From Acidobacteriota bacterium (GTDB lineage: Bacteria; Acidobacteriota; Terriglobia; Terriglobales; Acidobacteriaceae): a DNA stretch of 64,000 nt. Made by a program: the position numbers and the translations under genes. The DNA is taken from positions 1-64,000 of the forward strand of contig QIBA01000033.1 of the NCBI GenBank assembly GCA_003225175.1. Reading direction: 5' to 3'. The notes beneath the pieces are model-generated. The model ran no database searches. It was not told where the DNA came from and saw nothing but the letters and a program-made list of their open reading frames with translations. This document shows, one piece after another, positions 42,864 through 52,500 of this stretch (position 1 is the first letter of the stretch; each line of letters begins with the position of its first letter).

Positions 42864-42964
42864 GCGGTCCCCCGCTCCGCTTTGAAAAGTAGAACTGGGT
42901 AAACGAGCGGCTGCGGAGTAGGGGTTAGTATTGCCTGAGCGACGCGAGGAACTGTCTTCGGTCG

Positions 42965-43693
42965 CTACTTTTTCACTTCCACTGGCTTAAGTAGCTTAAA
43001 GCTGAGCGCATATTCGGCTGGAATGACGATCTCCTTGTTGCCGGTGAAAGCCGTACCTGCTGTGCCGGCTCCAGCACCTGCCAACGCTCCGATAGCAGCG
43101 CCTTTGCCGCCGCCAGCGAGTCCGCCGATGAGGGCACCCAGTCCGGCGCCGCCGCCGATCAGCGTGGCTGAACGTTTGCCTTTACCCTTTTCTGACCGCG
43201 CGAATGACGCGGTGCTGACGGGAACGTTCTGGCCGTTGATCGTCACAGACGTGAGCCTCAGTTGGAGCATCGCTCCACCTTTGAAGCGTCCAAGCGGATG
43301 CGCAGCAACTACGGTTCCGGTGGCGCTCGCACCGTCTGGAATCACTAACGTGCCGCCGACTTCCACGGGACGAGCAACTGTCGCTGTAAAACTGTCTCCG
43401 TCCTGACTGATCTTTGAGCCCAGTTGTTGTGCGGTTCGCACAGTGATCACCGTGTTCTCCGGAATTGTGACTGGACCTGACTCAGCGGAGGATCGCGTCT
43501 TGAGCGTAGGGGAAGGGGCAACTGCTGTCTTGGAAGCGCTGGAGCTTTCTCCCGCAGTTCCGGGGGTAGAAGTTGCTGTCGGCTGGCCCGCAGGAGCTGG
43601 TTCGTTACTGCTCCCGGACTTATTTCCACAAGCCGCCGAGAAAATACAAAGCGTGGCAACTAACGCAAATTTTCTGAAATTTTTCGGGATCAA
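42965..43693 (-). CDS. Glycine-zipper lipoprotein
   Basis: 242 residues from a TTG at 43693, chosen because GAGGAGA sits at normal spacing and the following residues form a lipoprotein signal (KFALVATLCIFSAAC, lipobox Cys near residue 20). The frame stays open upstream to 43930 but that text is Cys/Arg/His-rich and not protein-like. A Ser/Thr/Pro linker is followed by a beta domain (PENTVITVRTAQQLGSKISQDGDSFTATV). A glycine-zipper stretch (GGGAGLGALIGGLAGGGKGAA) sits near 190-215. Such zippers insert into or span the outer membrane. Confidence 0.72.
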   Translation of the reverse strand: MIPKNFRKFALVATLCIFSAACGNKSGSSNEPAPAGQPTATSTPGTAGESSSASKTAVAPSPTLKTRSSAESGPVTIPENTVITVRTAQQLGSKISQDGDSFTATVARPVEVGGTLVIPDGASATGTVVAAHPLGRFKGGAMLQLRLTSVTINGQNVPVSTASFARSEKGKGKRSATLIGGGAGLGALIGGLAGGGKGAAIGALAGAGAGTAGTAFTGNKEIVIPAEYALSFKLLKPVEVKK

Positions 43694-43944
43694 GCGGTTC
43701 TCTCCTCGTCGAAAGCGAAATCGATCGCGCTCGTACGTACTGGCGCACAGAACGTGGCAAGCCATTGTAACGGGAGCCAGGCACAGTCGCTCATGGCGGG
43801 CTTGGTTCCGTTGCCGCAGGCACTGCCGCTCACAGGCCGAAGATGCGACCCCGAGGTAAGAAGTTGCTGCCGGCAGATGGATGACGGAAGCCGCAAAGTG
43901 AAACAAACAGAGAATTCTGCTGTACGACAACTGCTTTTCGTCTC

Positions 43945-44694
43945 TTAACCGGCGACTTCCTCGAGCTGCTTTGTATCAACATCGAAGTTGGAGTAAACGT
44001 GCTGGACGTCGTCATGATCCTCCAAGGCTTCGAGCAGTCGAATCATTGTGTTAGCGGCGTGTCCTTCCAGCTTGATGTAGTTCTGGGGAATCATCGAAAT
44101 CTCGGCGAGTGAAGTCTCTACATTGGCCCCTTTGATCGCGTTGAGTACGCTCTCAAAGGCTGCGGGATCAGTGACGATTTCCCAATCATTGCCATCGTCG
44201 CGAAGATCTTCACCACCGTTCTCGAGGACCAGCGACATAAGATCGTCCTCCTTTGCCACTGACTTCGGCACCACTATGTAGCCCTTCTTGTGAAACATCC
44301 AGGCCACAGAGCCAGCTTCACCAAGGTTTCCACCGTTCTTGCCGAAGGCGTGGCGGATCTCGCTGACGGTACGATTGCGATTATCGGTCGTGACATCGAC
44401 CAGGAGCGCCACACCACCCGGGCCGTAGCCCTCGAAGAGAATTTCCTCGTAAGTTGCGCCAGGGAGCTCGCCAGTGCCGCGCTGAACTGCGCGCTTGATG
44501 TTGTCGGCAGGCATGTTTTCAGCCTTGGCAGCGGCGATGGCCGTGCGCAAACGGGGATTACCCTCAGGGTCTCCGCCGCCTGACTTAGCGGCCATGGTGA
44601 TTTCCTTGATTAGCCGCGTGAATGTCTTGCCGCGCTTAGCATCCAGCGCGCCCTTTTTGTGCTTGATTGTGGCCCATTTTGAGTGGCCAGACAT
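43945..44694 (-). CDS. yebC: YebC/PmpR-family regulator (TACO1-like)
   Basis: 249 residues. The start MSGHSKWATIKHKKGALDAKRGKTFTRLIKEI is diagnostic. The rest keeps family stretches such as NIKRAVQRGTGELPGATYEEILFEGYGPGG, DVTTDNRNRTVSEIRHAFGKNGGNLGE and the closing DDVQHVYSNFDV. Members act in translation of difficult codon runs or as DNA-binding regulators. It is a conserved single-copy gene with no operon partner here. Confidence 0.95.
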   Translation of the reverse strand: MSGHSKWATIKHKKGALDAKRGKTFTRLIKEITMAAKSGGGDPEGNPRLRTAIAAAKAENMPADNIKRAVQRGTGELPGATYEEILFEGYGPGGVALLVDVTTDNRNRTVSEIRHAFGKNGGNLGEAGSVAWMFHKKGYIVVPKSVAKEDDLMSLVLENGGEDLRDDGNDWEIVTDPAAFESVLNAIKGANVETSLAEISMIPQNYIKLEGHAANTMIRLLEALEDHDDVQHVYSNFDVDTKQLEEVAG

Positions 44695-44792
44695 GCAACA
44701 ACCTCAGAAGCGAATTTGATATGTAGTTGGACGCTGATAATCCGCATCCGCATGAGAACAAACGAGAAGTATAGCACGCAACAAAAGCCTAC

Positions 44793-45272
44793 TCAGCGCG
44801 GCGGAGCCTGCGGAAGCTGCCTGCGTTTGAACGCATAAATCACCGCTAGCAGCGGCGGCGCCAGCAGGACGCCCCAGAACGGGATGACGATTCCGAGCGC
44901 AATGGGACAGAGAATCGAGGCCCAAATCGGTACCTTGTTGCTGCGCTTCATCAGGTACGGCTGAAGCACCAAGCCGTCGATGACAGCGATGATTGCGTAC
45001 AGCATGAAGACGTACAGCAGGTGCATCATCGCGTCGGATTGACTGGTAAATAGTGTCGATAACGCGGGCCCAATCACTGCGATCAGCGGACCGAAATTAG
45101 GAATGAATTGGCAGGCTCCGCCTATGATCGCCCAAACGAAGGCAAGAGGAACGCGGAGGATGAGCAGGCCGATAAGCCACATCGCGCCCACGGCAGCGGC
45201 ATCCTGCAAAGTGGCGATGAACCAATTCCTCAGGGCAGAACCGGTAGTACGCAGGTGCGTGCGAATTTCCAT
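44793..45272 (-). CDS. C-terminal half of an AI-2E-family permease
   Basis: 159 residues, about half the usual 340-370. It keeps the conserved second half: RNWFIATLQDAAAVGAMWLIGLLILRVPLAFVWAIIGG and QFIPNFGPLIAVIGPALS. Two more helix pairs and a short basic tail follow. In the frame upstream there are 12 codons and then TAG at 45311-45309, so no N-terminal half is encoded; purQ begins on the other strand at 45327. It is either a truncated gene or an unusual short version. Membrane helices are otherwise intact. Confidence 0.7.
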   Translation of the reverse strand: MEIRTHLRTTGSALRNWFIATLQDAAAVGAMWLIGLLILRVPLAFVWAIIGGACQFIPNFGPLIAVIGPALSTLFTSQSDAMMHLLYVFMLYAIIAVIDGLVLQPYLMKRSNKVPIWASILCPIALGIVIPFWGVLLAPPLLAVIYAFKRRQLPQAPPR

Positions 45273-45326
45273 GCAAAATCTGTTCTCGGGATCGTGTCGG
45301 CCACAATGCTAGACTGAAATTACACC

Positions 45327-46022
45327 ATGAAATTCGGCGTACTCGTCTTCCCGGGTTCCAATTGCGATCACGATGCCTATCACGTTATCGCTGCGGCGGC
45401 GAAGCAGCCTGTCACGTTCTTGTGGCATGCCAGCCACGACCTCCAGGATTGCGATGCCATCGTCGTGCCCGGCGGATTTGCCTACGGCGACTATCTGCGC
45501 ACCGGAGCGATCGCGAAGTTCGCTCCGATTATGCAGGAAGTGAATCGTTTTGCCGCCATCGGCGGCTTGGTGCTCGGCATCTGCAACGGCTTCCAGATCC
45601 TGTGCGAAGCTGGCCTATTGCCCGGTGCGCTGATGCGCAACGCAGGGTTGAAATATATCTGCAAGCCGGTGAAGCTTCGCGTCGAGAGCACGCACTCGCC
45701 TTTCACACATACCTGCACTCAGGGTGAAGTGGTGGAGATTCCGATTGGCCACATGGAAGGCAATTACTTCTGCGATGCGAATACGCTTGCAGAACTGAAT
45801 CGCGAGGAGCGCGTCATTTTCCGCTACTCGACAGCTGACGGGCGAATCACTCCAGATGCCAATCCCAACGGCTCAATCGAGAACATCGCTGGCATCTGCA
45901 ATGCTGGACGGAACGTGCTGGGCATGATGCCTCACCCGGATCGTAGCTCCGATCCGCTATTGGGAATGAACGACGGCTTTCGCATCTTCGAATCCATGGT
46001 CGGAGCGCTCGCGCACAAATAG
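45327..46022 (+). CDS. purQ: Phosphoribosylformylglycinamidine synthase I (PurQ subunit)
   Basis: 231 residues. It is a class I glutamine amidotransferase with catalytic Cys86 in LGICNGFQ. The triad is completed by GMMPHPDR, where the third residue is Asp instead of the more usual Glu. Start [15 protein letters not shown] and [17 protein letters not shown] are characteristic of PurQ. It supplies ammonia to PurL in purine synthesis. No purS or purL is present beside it. A small TPR gene follows after 3 bases. Confidence 0.95.
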   Translation: MKFGVLVFPGSNCDHDAYHVIAAAAKQPVTFLWHASHDLQDCDAIVVPGGFAYGDYLRTGAIAKFAPIMQEVNRFAAIGGLVLGICNGFQILCEAGLLPGALMRNAGLKYICKPVKLRVESTHSPFTHTCTQGEVVEIPIGHMEGNYFCDANTLAELNREERVIFRYSTADGRITPDANPNGSIENIAGICNAGRNVLGMMPHPDRSSDPLLGMNDGFRIFESMVGALAHK

Positions 46023-46025
46023 CCT

Positions 46026-46334
46026 ATGGACCGCGTGGCAATGCTTCAGGAGATGCTTGCGCAGAACCCCAACGACGCTTTCGCGCGCTACGGCTTGGCG
46101 ATGGAATATGCCAATAAAGGCGATTCCGATACCGCTCTGAGCGAGTTTGCGCGGCTGATTGGGGCGAATCCCGACTACACGCCAGCGTACCAGATGTCCG
46201 CGCAGACGCTGATGAAAGCGGGCCGTGAGGTTGAAGCGCGCAAGATGCTCCAGGACGGCATCGCCTGCGCTTCTCGCACGCGAAATCAGCACGCTCTCGC
46301 CGAGATGCAAGCACTTCTCGACGAATTGCGATAA
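46026..46334 (+). CDS. Small TPR protein
   Basis: 102 residues containing about two tetratricopeptide-like helical repeats: AMLQEMLAQNPNDAFARYGLAMEYANKGDSDTALSEFARLI and ALMKAGREVEARKMLQDGIACA-like continuation. It begins 3 bases after the purQ stop and is presumably co-transcribed. TPR proteins mediate protein-protein contact; a role connected with purQ is not evident. Confidence 0.78.
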   Translation: MDRVAMLQEMLAQNPNDAFARYGLAMEYANKGDSDTALSEFARLIGANPDYTPAYQMSAQTLMKAGREVEARKMLQDGIACASRTRNQHALAEMQALLDELR

Positions 46335-46376
46335 TCTGCTCCGCTGCTCGTTTTCAAATCCAAACCGGGATCATAG

Positions 46377-48419
46377 ATGAGATTTCTTGTCCTGCTTTGC
46401 GTGTTTTCTGCCACTTCCCTGTTCGCAACACAATCCTCAACGACTAACGCAGCCCAATCCGGCCCGCCGTGGAACCTGATGCCTGTGCCTGCAAAAGTCG
46501 ATGCGGGCTCAGGACAGTGGGTGGTCCAACAGGGACTCACTATTGCGTTAAGCGGTGCCGATGATCCACGTGTCCGAAGCGCCGCGCAGCGATTTGTCGA
46601 TCACCTATCGCGCCAGAGTGGAATTCCGCTGCGCTACCTGACTGCCGAAGCGGGCAAGGCAACGATCCAGATCCAGTGCGATCGCATTGCCGAAAAAGTG
46701 CAAAAGCTTGGAGAGGACGAGTCGTACAAGCTGGATGTATCTGTCAGCGGCGCCAAGCTCGCCGCGCCAACGGCTATCGGTGTAATTCATGGACTGCAGA
46801 CGCTGTTGCAGCTTGTCTCACCCAGCCCCCAAGGATTTGCGGCTCCCGCCGTGCACATCGAAGACGCTCCACGATTCTCCTGGCGCGGGCTCCTGCTTGA
46901 TTCCTGTCGTCACTGGATGCCGGTCGAAGTCGTAAAACGCACTCTCGACGGCATGGAAGCAGTCAAGATGAACGTCCTCCATTTCCACCTGAGCGAGAAC
47001 CAGGGATTCCGTGTCGAGAGCAGGAAATTCCCAAAATTGCATGAAATGGGCTCCGCCGGTCACTACTACTCGCAGGAACAGATCAAGGAGCTGATCGCCT
47101 ACGCGCGCGATCGCGGCATTCGCGTGATGCCTGAGTTCGACATGCCCGGACACACTACGGCATGGTTCGTCGGCTATCCCGAATTGGCATCGGCACCCGG
47201 TCCATATGAAATCGAGACTAAATGGGGAGTCTTCGATCCGGCGATGGATCCCACGAAGGAATCCACGTACAAGTTCCTCGACAAATTCATCAAGGAAATG
47301 ACGGGACTATTTCCCGACGAGTTCTTTCACTTCGGCGGAGACGAGGTCAATGGCAAACAATGGGAGGCGAATTCCGAGATTCAGAGCTTCATGAAGTCGC
47401 ACAGCCTGAAGACCAACGAGGAGCTCCAGACGTACTTCACGCAGCGCGTCGTCAAGATCATTCTGAAATACAAGAAAACACCTGTCGGATGGGACGAAGT
47501 CCTTACTTCCGATCTACCGAAAGACGTGGTTGTTCACTCCTGGCGCGGACCAGAATCAGAGGCAAAAGCAGTGCAGCAAGGCAATCGCGCGCTACTTTCG
47601 AACGGTTATTACCTCGATCTGGCTGAGTCGGCCGAGAAGCATTACCTGAACGATCCGCTTGGCGGTGATGCTGCCAAGCTCTCGCCCGACCAGCAGAAGA
47701 TGATCCTCGGCGGAGAGGCATGTATGTGGTCGGAGATGGTGAGCGCCGAGAATGTCGATTCCCGTATCTGGCCGCGCACGGCAGTAGTCGCCGAACGCCT
47801 CTGGTCTCCCGCCGAGGTGCGCGATGTGGACTCGATGTATGCCCGCATGGAAGTCGTAAGCGAGCGGCTGGAGACGCTCGGGCTCACTCATCAATCGGCA
47901 TTGCACGCGATGAAAGAACGGCTCGCTCCACAGCACTTTGAGGCGCTCCGAACGTTGGGGACAACAATCGAGCCGGTCAAGGGATACTCCCGCTCAGGTA
48001 CGCAAAAATACGGTGCTGACGCTCCACTCAACCGCTTGCCCGATGCCGTGCCGCCGGAAAGCCTTGAAGGAAGGAAATTTGCGCGCTTAGTCGATCGCAT
48101 CGTCGCGGGAACTGTCTCCGATGACGACGTCGCGGTGGCACGAGACACCATGATCGACTGGAAGCTGAATCACGATCGCCTGTCGCCTGCGCTGCAGAAT
48201 TCGCTCCTGTCTGAGGACAGTCTGGTTTCGCAAAACCTCTCTACCGCAGCCACGATTGGGTTGCAAGCCCTTGATATGCTGGGCTCTCGCGCCTCGGTTC
48301 CGGCCGGCTGGGCGGATCAGCAGATGGCGCAGCTCGAAGCGATGAAGAAGGGACAGTCGGAACTTCTCCTGGTCGTCGTTACACCGATACAGAAACTCGT
48401 GCAGGCGGTAGGGAAATAG
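46377..48419 (+). CDS. Beta-N-acetylhexosaminidase, glycoside hydrolase family 20
   Basis: 680 residues with a signal peptide (MRFLVLLCVFSATSLFA). The N-terminal GH20b domain lies at about 33-160, and the (beta/alpha)8 catalytic domain begins at PRFSWRGLLLDSCRHW (165-180). The catalytic pair is Asp322-Glu323 in FHFGGDEVNG; MPEFDMPGHT and VPVGWDE-like KTPVGWDEVL complete the active site. It removes terminal N-acetylglucosamine from chitin, glycans or peptidoglycan fragments outside the cytoplasm. The C-terminal 100 residues are an additional helical region. Confidence 0.93.
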   Translation: MRFLVLLCVFSATSLFATQSSTTNAAQSGPPWNLMPVPAKVDAGSGQWVVQQGLTIALSGADDPRVRSAAQRFVDHLSRQSGIPLRYLTAEAGKATIQIQCDRIAEKVQKLGEDESYKLDVSVSGAKLAAPTAIGVIHGLQTLLQLVSPSPQGFAAPAVHIEDAPRFSWRGLLLDSCRHWMPVEVVKRTLDGMEAVKMNVLHFHLSENQGFRVESRKFPKLHEMGSAGHYYSQEQIKELIAYARDRGIRVMPEFDMPGHTTAWFVGYPELASAPGPYEIETKWGVFDPAMDPTKESTYKFLDKFIKEMTGLFPDEFFHFGGDEVNGKQWEANSEIQSFMKSHSLKTNEELQTYFTQRVVKIILKYKKTPVGWDEVLTSDLPKDVVVHSWRGPESEAKAVQQGNRALLSNGYYLDLAESAEKHYLNDPLGGDAAKLSPDQQKMILGGEACMWSEMVSAENVDSRIWPRTAVVAERLWSPAEVRDVDSMYARMEVVSERLETLGLTHQSALHAMKERLAPQHFEALRTLGTTIEPVKGYSRSGTQKYGADAPLNRLPDAVPPESLEGRKFARLVDRIVAGTVSDDDVAVARDTMIDWKLNHDRLSPALQNSLLSEDSLVSQNLSTAATIGLQALDMLGSRASVPAGWADQQMAQLEAMKKGQSELLLVVVTPIQKLVQAVGK

Positions 48420-48426
48420 CAAAGCG

Positions 48427-48717
48427 ATGTTTCGTCAAAAAGAGCAGCCGCAGCATGGCTACTCCATATTGAAGGGTGTGGAAGAGATGAGCGAACGGCG
48501 AGTGCGGCTCAGCACAGGCACCCTCTACGGAGCGTTGCGGCGGCTGTTGGACTATGGATGGATTACGCGGCACAGCGCCGACGACAAAGCGCGCGGCCGC
48601 CAGGATTATCGGCTTACCGCTCGAGGTCGCAAAATTCTCCAGCAGGAGATCGCGCGCTTGAAGCAGTTAACCCGGCTTGCCGGCTTACGTGTGATAGCAA
48701 CGGAGCAGCAAACATGA
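48427..48717 (+). CDS. PadR-family transcriptional regulator
   Basis: 96 residues. The winged helix is visible in HGYSILKGVEEMSERRVRLSTGTLYGALRRLLDYGWI followed by the wing (GRQDYRLTARGRKIL). The N-terminal helix is a few residues shorter than usual, and the family's first strand residues are not found upstream in frame. It overlaps the downstream membrane-protein gene by four bases (atga), a pairing frequent in Acidobacteria, where PadR regulators sit beside genes for their membrane partners. The repressor target is probably this operon. Confidence 0.85.
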   Translation: MFRQKEQPQHGYSILKGVEEMSERRVRLSTGTLYGALRRLLDYGWITRHSADDKARGRQDYRLTARGRKILQQEIARLKQLTRLAGLRVIATEQQT

Positions 48718-49262
48718 TCGCGCTTTACCGATGCTTACTCAGGCTCTATCCACGTGCGCACCGTTGCAAGTTCGCCAACGAGATGCTCGACGTCTTTGTC
48801 GAGGCCCAAGACGAGAACAAACGCAAGGGCATGTGCGAGCGCGCAACTTTTTATCTGCGGGAATTTTTCGGACTTGCCGGCGGGGCCGTGCGCGAGCAGC
48901 TCCAAGCCATCGGTTTTAGCGAACCACAGGGCTTAAAGATCGGAGGAATCATGATTCGACAGACCAGATGCCGCTTTCCGCGATCCGCCATCTTCATGAT
49001 GACAATCGTGTTCGTAATCGTCCTCGGAATGATCGCGAAGATACACGGAGTATCGCACTTCTACGGGAGGATCATCAGCGGTGAGCTGCCTCACAAGGCG
49101 TGGCAATGGCCCTCATACTACGGACTGATCTCGGGCATTGCTGTCTGTTTCCTGCTCGCCTGGACCTCCGGCGTTGTAGTGTGGGCCGTCGCCTACGCGA
49201 TGCGCCGAACCGCAGCCCAACAACTCGGCGACTTCGACGCCTGGCCGCAGGCAAGGCACTGA
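48714..49262 (+). CDS. PadR-coupled membrane protein
   Basis: 182 residues from the ATG overlapping the PadR stop. The start MIALYRCLLRLYPRAHRCKFANEMLDVFVEA is the N-terminal cytoplasmic segment also found ahead of ABC-type macrolide-exporter-like permeases in Acidobacteria (from memory). Two membrane helices follow (about 92-112, IFMMTIVFVIVLGMIAKIHG, and about 140-162, YYGLISGIAVCFLLAWTSGVV). No permease domain is present, so it resembles a stand-alone version of that N-terminal part. The function is unknown. Confidence 0.72.
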   Translation: MIALYRCLLRLYPRAHRCKFANEMLDVFVEAQDENKRKGMCERATFYLREFFGLAGGAVREQLQAIGFSEPQGLKIGGIMIRQTRCRFPRSAIFMMTIVFVIVLGMIAKIHGVSHFYGRIISGELPHKAWQWPSYYGLISGIAVCFLLAWTSGVVVWAVAYAMRRTAAQQLGDFDAWPQARH

Positions 49263-49279
49263 CGCTAGGAGCGAAAAAC

Positions 49280-49510
49280 CTATTCCAAATTGGGCCGCAA
49301 GTTTGCGGCGAGTAAGAGCTCGTCTACCTTTTCCGTCAAGCTCGCAATGAAACCTGCCAGACTGCCTGGCTCGGGTTGATACTCGATTTCCTCAACTGGT
49401 CTCAACAGCTCTTTCGTCTCGCGCATTCGGGGGAGTGCTCCTCTCGGCCAGAGGCAAACTGAATCGGGTGATCGGATGAAATAAACCAATATCACCAAGT
49501 CACCCACCAC
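49280..49510 (-). CDS. Hypothetical small protein
   Basis: 76 residues. The C-terminal half (EEIEYQPEPGSLAGFIASLTEKVDELLLAAN) looks like a real helical protein end, while the N-terminal half (VILVYFIRSPDSVCLWP) is less convincing. It lies 15 bases downstream of the nrdJ stop on the same strand, so it could be the last gene of that transcript. No family is recognised. Confidence 0.35.
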   Translation of the reverse strand: MVGDLVILVYFIRSPDSVCLWPRGALPRMRETKELLRPVEEIEYQPEPGSLAGFIASLTEKVDELLLAANLRPNLE

Positions 49511-49525
49511 AGCTTCGAACAGTCC

Positions 49526-52500
49526 TTAGCTACATCCGCTGGTGCTGCCGCAGCTCATGCATCTGTAGCAGCTTCCGTTGCGAGTCATGATGGAGCCGCA
49601 GACGTGGCACGAGGGCGCGTCGCCCAAGTCCACAATCTCGCGCAGTGCATCGGCGGGATGCACGCTGCCGGCTTCCAGCTTCCGGCTGCCGGCTAATCCA
49701 GGCTGTGCACCAGCGGGGAACGTGCTGACCGCGCTCTCAGGCGGCGCCGTCAAACTTCCGGCCGACGCGGCTGGATCCACGACTCCATTGCGTTTCAGCA
49801 TGCCTTCGAACAGATCGCCTTGTTCGGGCTCTACGAAGCGGAAGTGGAGCCAGCGGAAGATGTAGTCAGTAATCGATTTGGCGAAGCCGATCTTGCCGTT
49901 GCCGCTCCAGCCGCTGGGTTCGAAGCGGGTGTGCGCGAATTTCTCGCAGAGCACTTTCAGGGGCACGCCGTGTTGCAGAGCCAGCGAGACTGATGTTGCG
50001 AAGGCGTCCATGAGTCCGGAGACTGTGGAGCCTTCTTTGGCCATCTTGATGAAGATTTCGCCCGGCTGTCCGTTGGGATAGAGACCTACAGTGATGTAGC
50101 CCTCGTGCCCAGCGATGGAGAACTTGTGCGTGAGAGAGGCGCGCTCTTCGGGCAAGCGATGGCGCACGGCTTTCGGTGGCCCATTTTGGTCCTGGACTTC
50201 TGGCACGATCTGCTGGCTGGCTACTGGCTGCTGGCCGCTGGCTTTTGTGTCTTTTGCTTTGTTTCCGTCTGACACGTTGAGTGGCTGTGCGCCCTTGGAG
50301 CCGTCGCGGTAGATGGCTACGGCCTTCAGGCCCTGGCGCCAGGATTCAATGTACGCCTCGGCAATCTCTTCAATGGTTGCATCGTTCGGCAGATTGACGG
50401 TCTTTGAGATCGCGCCGGAGATGAACGGCTGCGTGGCCGCCATCATCTTGATGTGGCCCCTGTAATGGATGGAGCGCGTTCCCTTGGACGGCTTGAAGCT
50501 GCAGTCAAAGACGGGCAGGTGCTCGTCCTTAAGACCTGGAGCGCCTTCGATGGTGCCGGTGGCGTCGATGTAGCTGACGATGTTGTTGGCCTGCTCACCG
50601 GAGTAGCCGAGTTTGAATAGAGCCGTCGGAACGGTGTTGTTGACGATTTTGATCATGCCGCCGCCGACCAGCTTCTTGTACTTAACGAGTGCCAAATCGG
50701 GCTCGATGCCTGTGGTGTCGCAGTCCATCATGAAGCCGATCGTGCCCGTTGGTGCGAGCACTGTGACCTGCGAATTGCGATAACCGTGCTTCTCGCCGTG
50801 TGTGAGCGCGTTATCCCAAGCTTCCTTGCTGGCTTCGATCAGCTTGGGCAATTGCTTATCGTTCACCACAGAGGACACAGAAGAACCAATGTTGTTGACG
50901 CTTGCTCTGTGCATCCTGATTACGTCCAGGAATGGCTCGCGGTTGACATAGAAGCCGGGGCAGGCTGCGCCGGTGATCTCTGCGGTTTGCGTAAGCGGAG
51001 TCGCCGGAGCTAGCTGCGTGCACAGCTCCGCGATCTGGGACGACTGGTAGTACGCCTCGCCGCACATGATGGCCGTTACGCAGGCGGCGTAGTCGCGTCC
51101 GGCATCGGAATCGTATGGAAGACCTGCGGCCATCAGCAATCCGCCGAGATTGGCGTAGCCGAGTCCCAGCGGGCGGTAGTCGTGCGAGTTGCGCGCGATT
51201 GCTTCGGTCGGATAGCCCGAGCTATCCACCAGGATCTCCTGCGCTGTGATCAGCAAGTCGCAGGCAAACTTGTAGGCTTCGATGTCGAAGCTGTTGTTCG
51301 TGTAGAACTTCAGCAGGTTGATGCTGGCGAGATTGCAGGCCGAATCGTCGAGGAACATGTACTCCGAGCAGGGATTCGAAGCATTGATGCGCGCCGTGTT
51401 TTTCGACGTGTGCCACTTGTTGATGGTGGTGTCGTACTGCATGCCGGGATCGCCGCAGTAGTACGTTGCTTCTGCGATCTTGCGGAGCAGATCTTTGGCC
51501 TTCTTCGACGCGAACGGCTTCTTCTCCTTCACGCTGCGGGTAAAGAAGTTCTCGTCGTTGATAGCCGCGTTCATGAATTCGTCGGTCACCCGCACCGAGT
51601 TGTTTGCGTTCTGGAAGAAGATCGACGAATAGGCCGGTGAGTCTGGTGTGCTGCCGTCGTAACCTTCGCGGATCAGCGCCCAGGCTTTAGCCTCTTCCTC
51701 CCGCTTGCAATCGATGAACTCTTCGATGTCGGGGTGATCGACATTCAGGATCACCATCTTGGCTGCACGCCGAGTTTTCCCGCCTGATTTGATCACGCCG
51801 GCAAAGGCGTCGAATCCGCGCATGAAGCTCAGAGGACCTGACGCTGTGCCTCCGCCGGAGAGCTGCTCGGTCGAAGAGCGCAGAGGAGAAAGATTGGTGC
51901 CGGTTCCCGATCCCCACTTGAAGAGCATGCCTTCGGTCTTGGCCAATGTAAGAATGGAGTCGAGTGAGTCTTTCACCGAGTTGATGAAGCAGGCGGAGCA
52001 CTGCGGATTACGATATCCGGTCACGCCAAACTGCACGCTTCCCAATTCGGGATTCCAGTGCCAGTTCTGCGCGTCGGAGTTGGGCTCGAGACGGTCGCAT
52101 CCTACGTTGAACCATACCGGCGAATTGAACGCAGCGCGCTGGTCGAGGAGGATGTAGGCGAGCTCGTCATGAAATGTGTCGGCATCCGAGCGAGTGGCAA
52201 AGTAGCGGCCATTGACTCCCCAGTCGCGAATGGTCTCGGCCACCCGGCCCACCAGGGCGCGAACTCCGCTTTCGCGTTCGGGGGTTCCCACGGCTCCATG
52301 CAGATACTTGCTGGCAACGATGTTGGTTGCGGTCATCGACCAATCTTTAGGAGTCTCTACATTTTTCTGCTCAAAGATCGTCTTGCCCTGTGCGTCGGTA
52401 ATCGACGCCGTACGCAGCTCCCACTGGAACTGGTCGTAGGGCGATGTACCCGGCTTGGTGAAGTAACGACGGAATTGGAGACCTGGCGCTTTCTTAGTTG

